A DNA stretch of 7,334 bases from Methylibium sp964622685. Its GTDB lineage: Bacteria; Pseudomonadota; Gammaproteobacteria; Burkholderiales; Burkholderiaceae_C. The notes beneath the pieces are model-generated. The model saw only the letters and a program-made list of their open reading frames with translations. It made no database searches and had not been told where the DNA came from. The stretch's first letter is position 1. Each line of letters starts with the position of its first letter. The position numbers and the translations under genes were made by a program. Positions 6,077 to 7,334 of this stretch are shown here, one piece after another. Where the stretch lies: the NCBI GenBank assembly GCA_964622685.1, contig CAZUUU010000168.1, forward strand, positions 1 to 7,334, in the 5' to 3' direction.

Positions 6077-6461
6077 TGCCTTGCCCAACCCTTGCGGGTT
6101 CAAGAGCAGCGGCGGACTCGGCCGCGTCTGGAAAGCTTGCAGCTACTCGTGGCACGGCCTGGTCGAGGCCTACCTTCGCGAAGCGGCGTTCCGCCAGGAA
6201 CTGGCGATCGGCCTGCCACTGATTGCGATGTCCTGGTGGCTGGCGCCGGATCGGCCCACGGCGCTCGCCATGTCGCTGTCGATCGTGCTCGTCTTCGTCG
6301 TCGAACTCATCAACTCCGCGATCGAAGCTCTGGCGGACACGATCACGACCGAGAACCATCCGCTGATCAAGCGCGCCAAGGACATGGGCAGCGCCGCTGT
6401 GCTTCTGAGCATCCTGGGTGCGGCGGCGACCTGGACGACGGTTCTGTCGGAGTGGGTTTGA
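6060..6461 (+). CDS. dgkA: Diacylglycerol kinase, integral membrane type
   Basis: This 133-residue inner-membrane enzyme phosphorylates diacylglycerol with ATP to phosphatidic acid, recycling the diacylglycerol left when phospholipid head groups are transferred to other envelope polymers. Nearly all E. coli DgkA active-site positions recognised from memory are present: Glu41 (EAAFRQE, equivalent to Glu28), Glu82, Asn85 and Glu89 (VVELINSAIEA, equivalent to Glu69, Asn72, Glu76) and Lys107-Asp108 (AKDMGSAAV, equivalent to Lys94-Asp95). An amphipathic surface helix (VWKACSYSWHGLVEAYL) precedes three membrane helices at about 46-61, 68-92 and 111-129. The N-terminus is about 13 residues longer than in E. 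coli. The ATG at 6060 overlaps the kinase gene by 17 bases with no visible Shine-Dalgarno, so translational coupling is likely. It is the last gene of the operon. Confidence 0.96.
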   Translation: MIEKHDALPNPCGFKSSGGLGRVWKACSYSWHGLVEAYLREAAFRQELAIGLPLIAMSWWLAPDRPTALAMSLSIVLVFVVELINSAIEALADTITTENHPLIKRAKDMGSAAVLLSILGAAATWTTVLSEWV

Positions 6462-6563
6462 GGCTTTTGGTCCAGCCTGGCTCTGGGAGAAGGTCACCAC
6501 ACGGCTGTCAGCACGCGCGCCTGCAACGCAAAGGACTCGCGCTCGTGGTGCCTGCTTCGTTGC

Positions 6564-6721
6564 CACAAACATGCGAATCCACGCGCGCTCGTCTCCGGTC
6601 ATCGGGTTGACGCTCTTCGCGCTTTCCGGCTCGCTGTCGTGCACTTCGATGCCCAAGCGCTGATGCGCCCCCGGACAACCGGGCCGCCGCTTCGATCCGG
6701 GTGCGGACCGCCACCACGACT
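6564..6721 (-). pseudogene. Possible frameshifted gene remnant after the EamA-type gene (unrecognised)
   Basis: Just downstream of the transporter stop the minus strand keeps coding-like periodicity. From 6720 to about 6673 one frame reads VVVAVRTRIEAAARLSG with 15 of 16 codons ending in G or C. From about 6667 to 6564 a different frame reads QRLGIEVHDSEPESAKSV and continues NPMTGDERAWIRMFV, with roughly 25 of 31 codons ending in G or C. The two join smoothly if one G is dropped from the five-G run at 6672-6668. After 6564 the bias fades. I do not recognise the product. It could be a decayed gene, a sequencing error in a homopolymer, or chance. Confidence 0.3.
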
Positions 6722-7334
6722 TCAGTGTCGATGCGCGTGGTGCGCGTCAGGCACGTGGGCATGCCCATGCCGTTGTGGCTCGTGCCGGTGCCGATGACTG
6801 TGTTCGCCCGCCGGCATGGGCTCGTGCACGTGGGTGTGGTGGCCGTCGTCGTGACGGTGGGCGTGCTCGTGCTCCAGCGCTTCATGCTCGTGTTCGTGGC
6901 CATGCGATTCCGCCAGGTGCAGCACGACGCCGGCCAGCATCAACCCGCTGCCGAGCACCATCAGGCCACTGGCGTAGCGGTCGCCCAAGGCAACGGCGAA
7001 CGCGGCACCGATGAAGGGCGCGAACGCAAAGACCGAACCGGTGCGCGCCGCACCGAACGCCCGCTGCGCCAGCAGGTAGAAGCGCAGGCTGAGGCCGTAT
7101 CCCGAGGCACCGATGGCGAACAGGGCCAGCGCGGTGCCGGCCGAGGGCAAGGGCTCGGCGAACAGCACCGCCAGGGCCACGGTGGCCGACGCTCCCAGCA
7201 CCGCCTTGGCCATCACCACCTGCCCCGGATCGCGCTCCGCCAGCGCCCGCGACAGCGTGTTGTCCACGCCCCATGCCGCGGTGGCCAGCAACACGGCCAG
7301 CAGGCCCCACAGTTGCGCGCCGCCGCTGCGCCCC
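6722..7334 (-). CDS. EamA/DMT-family transporter, C-terminal half, with His-rich tail (partial)
   Basis: The frame is open from the right edge to a TGA at 6722, giving 203 residues without the start. About five hydrophobic segments are visible: QLWGLLAVLLATAAWGVDN, VVMAKAVLGASATVALAVLF, GTALALFAIGASGYGLSL, GSVFAFAPFIGAAFAVALG and GLMVLGSGLMLAGVVLHLA. This corresponds to the second EamA repeat of ten-helix drug/metabolite transporters; the first repeat must lie beyond the window. Motifs AWGVDNTLSR and GAARTGSVFAFAPFIGA are typical. The last 65 residues (coded at 6725-6919) hold 24 His in HEHEH, HSHRHRH and HGHAH clusters, suggesting a metal-binding tail. Similar His-rich tails are known in this transporter subgroup. 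The substrate is unknown, though metal is plausible. The gene converges on the operon. Confidence 0.85.
   Translation of the reverse strand, partial: GRSGGAQLWGLLAVLLATAAWGVDNTLSRALAERDPGQVVMAKAVLGASATVALAVLFAEPLPSAGTALALFAIGASGYGLSLRFYLLAQRAFGAARTGSVFAFAPFIGAAFAVALGDRYASGLMVLGSGLMLAGVVLHLAESHGHEHEHEALEHEHAHRHDDGHHTHVHEPMPAGEHSHRHRHEPQRHGHAHVPDAHHAHRH

Noticed and set aside
6461..6478. AGGCT/AGCCT hairpin right after dgkA as an operon terminator
   Set aside because: Five pairs with an 8-nt loop and no T tract following.
6036..6656. Minus-strand frame of about 206 codons across the end of the operon
   Set aside because: The part opposite dgkA is a shadow; only the first roughly 30 codons look coding, and these are reported as part of the possible remnant.
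6670..6683. CCCGG-ACAA-CCGGG hairpin as a terminator between the convergent genes
   Set aside because: Only five pairs and no T run on either side; not an intrinsic terminator by the usual criteria.

Overview
The window reads as a piece of a high-GC proteobacterial chromosome. The strong G/C bias at third codon positions and a lipoprotein whose lipobox Cys is followed by a poly-Gly run suggest a betaproteobacterium of the Burkholderiales. That assignment is an inference from style and gene mix; no marker gene is present.

Layout: (1) 1-703 holds no convincing gene, apart from a possible 5' end of a leftward reading frame at the left edge. (2) 704-2329, minus strand, encodes a 541-residue lipoprotein with an N-terminal DUF4382-like domain and four DUF5666-like repeats. 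(3) 2330-2567 is a divergent promoter region. It carries two copies, in opposite orientation, of a 16-bp box made of two TTCA-type half-sites 11 bp apart. Each box lies exactly 10 nt from an ACSAT-like -10 element, one pointing at the lipoprotein gene and one at the operon on the other side. (4) 2568-6461, plus strand, is a tight six-gene operon: small PepSY protein, cytochrome b561-type membrane cytochrome, VIT1/CCC1-type metal transporter, OmpR/PhoB-class response regulator, QseC/PmrB-like sensor kinase and diacylglycerol kinase DgkA. Every junction is an overlap (4, 4, 1, 4 and 17 bases). (5) 6462-6721 contains what may be a frameshifted gene remnant on the minus strand. (6) 6722-7334, minus strand, is the C-terminal half of an EamA/DMT-family transporter with a very His-rich tail; its start lies beyond the right edge.

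Working model (inference): the two-component pair regulates its own operon and the divergent lipoprotein gene through the paired boxes. The output is envelope-centred: a secreted PepSY protein, a membrane b-type cytochrome, a ferrous-iron/manganese class transporter and a lipid kinase that recycles diacylglycerol. This fits a metal- or redox-responsive envelope stress module related to PmrAB/QseBC systems, but no signal or substrate can be read from the sequence alone.
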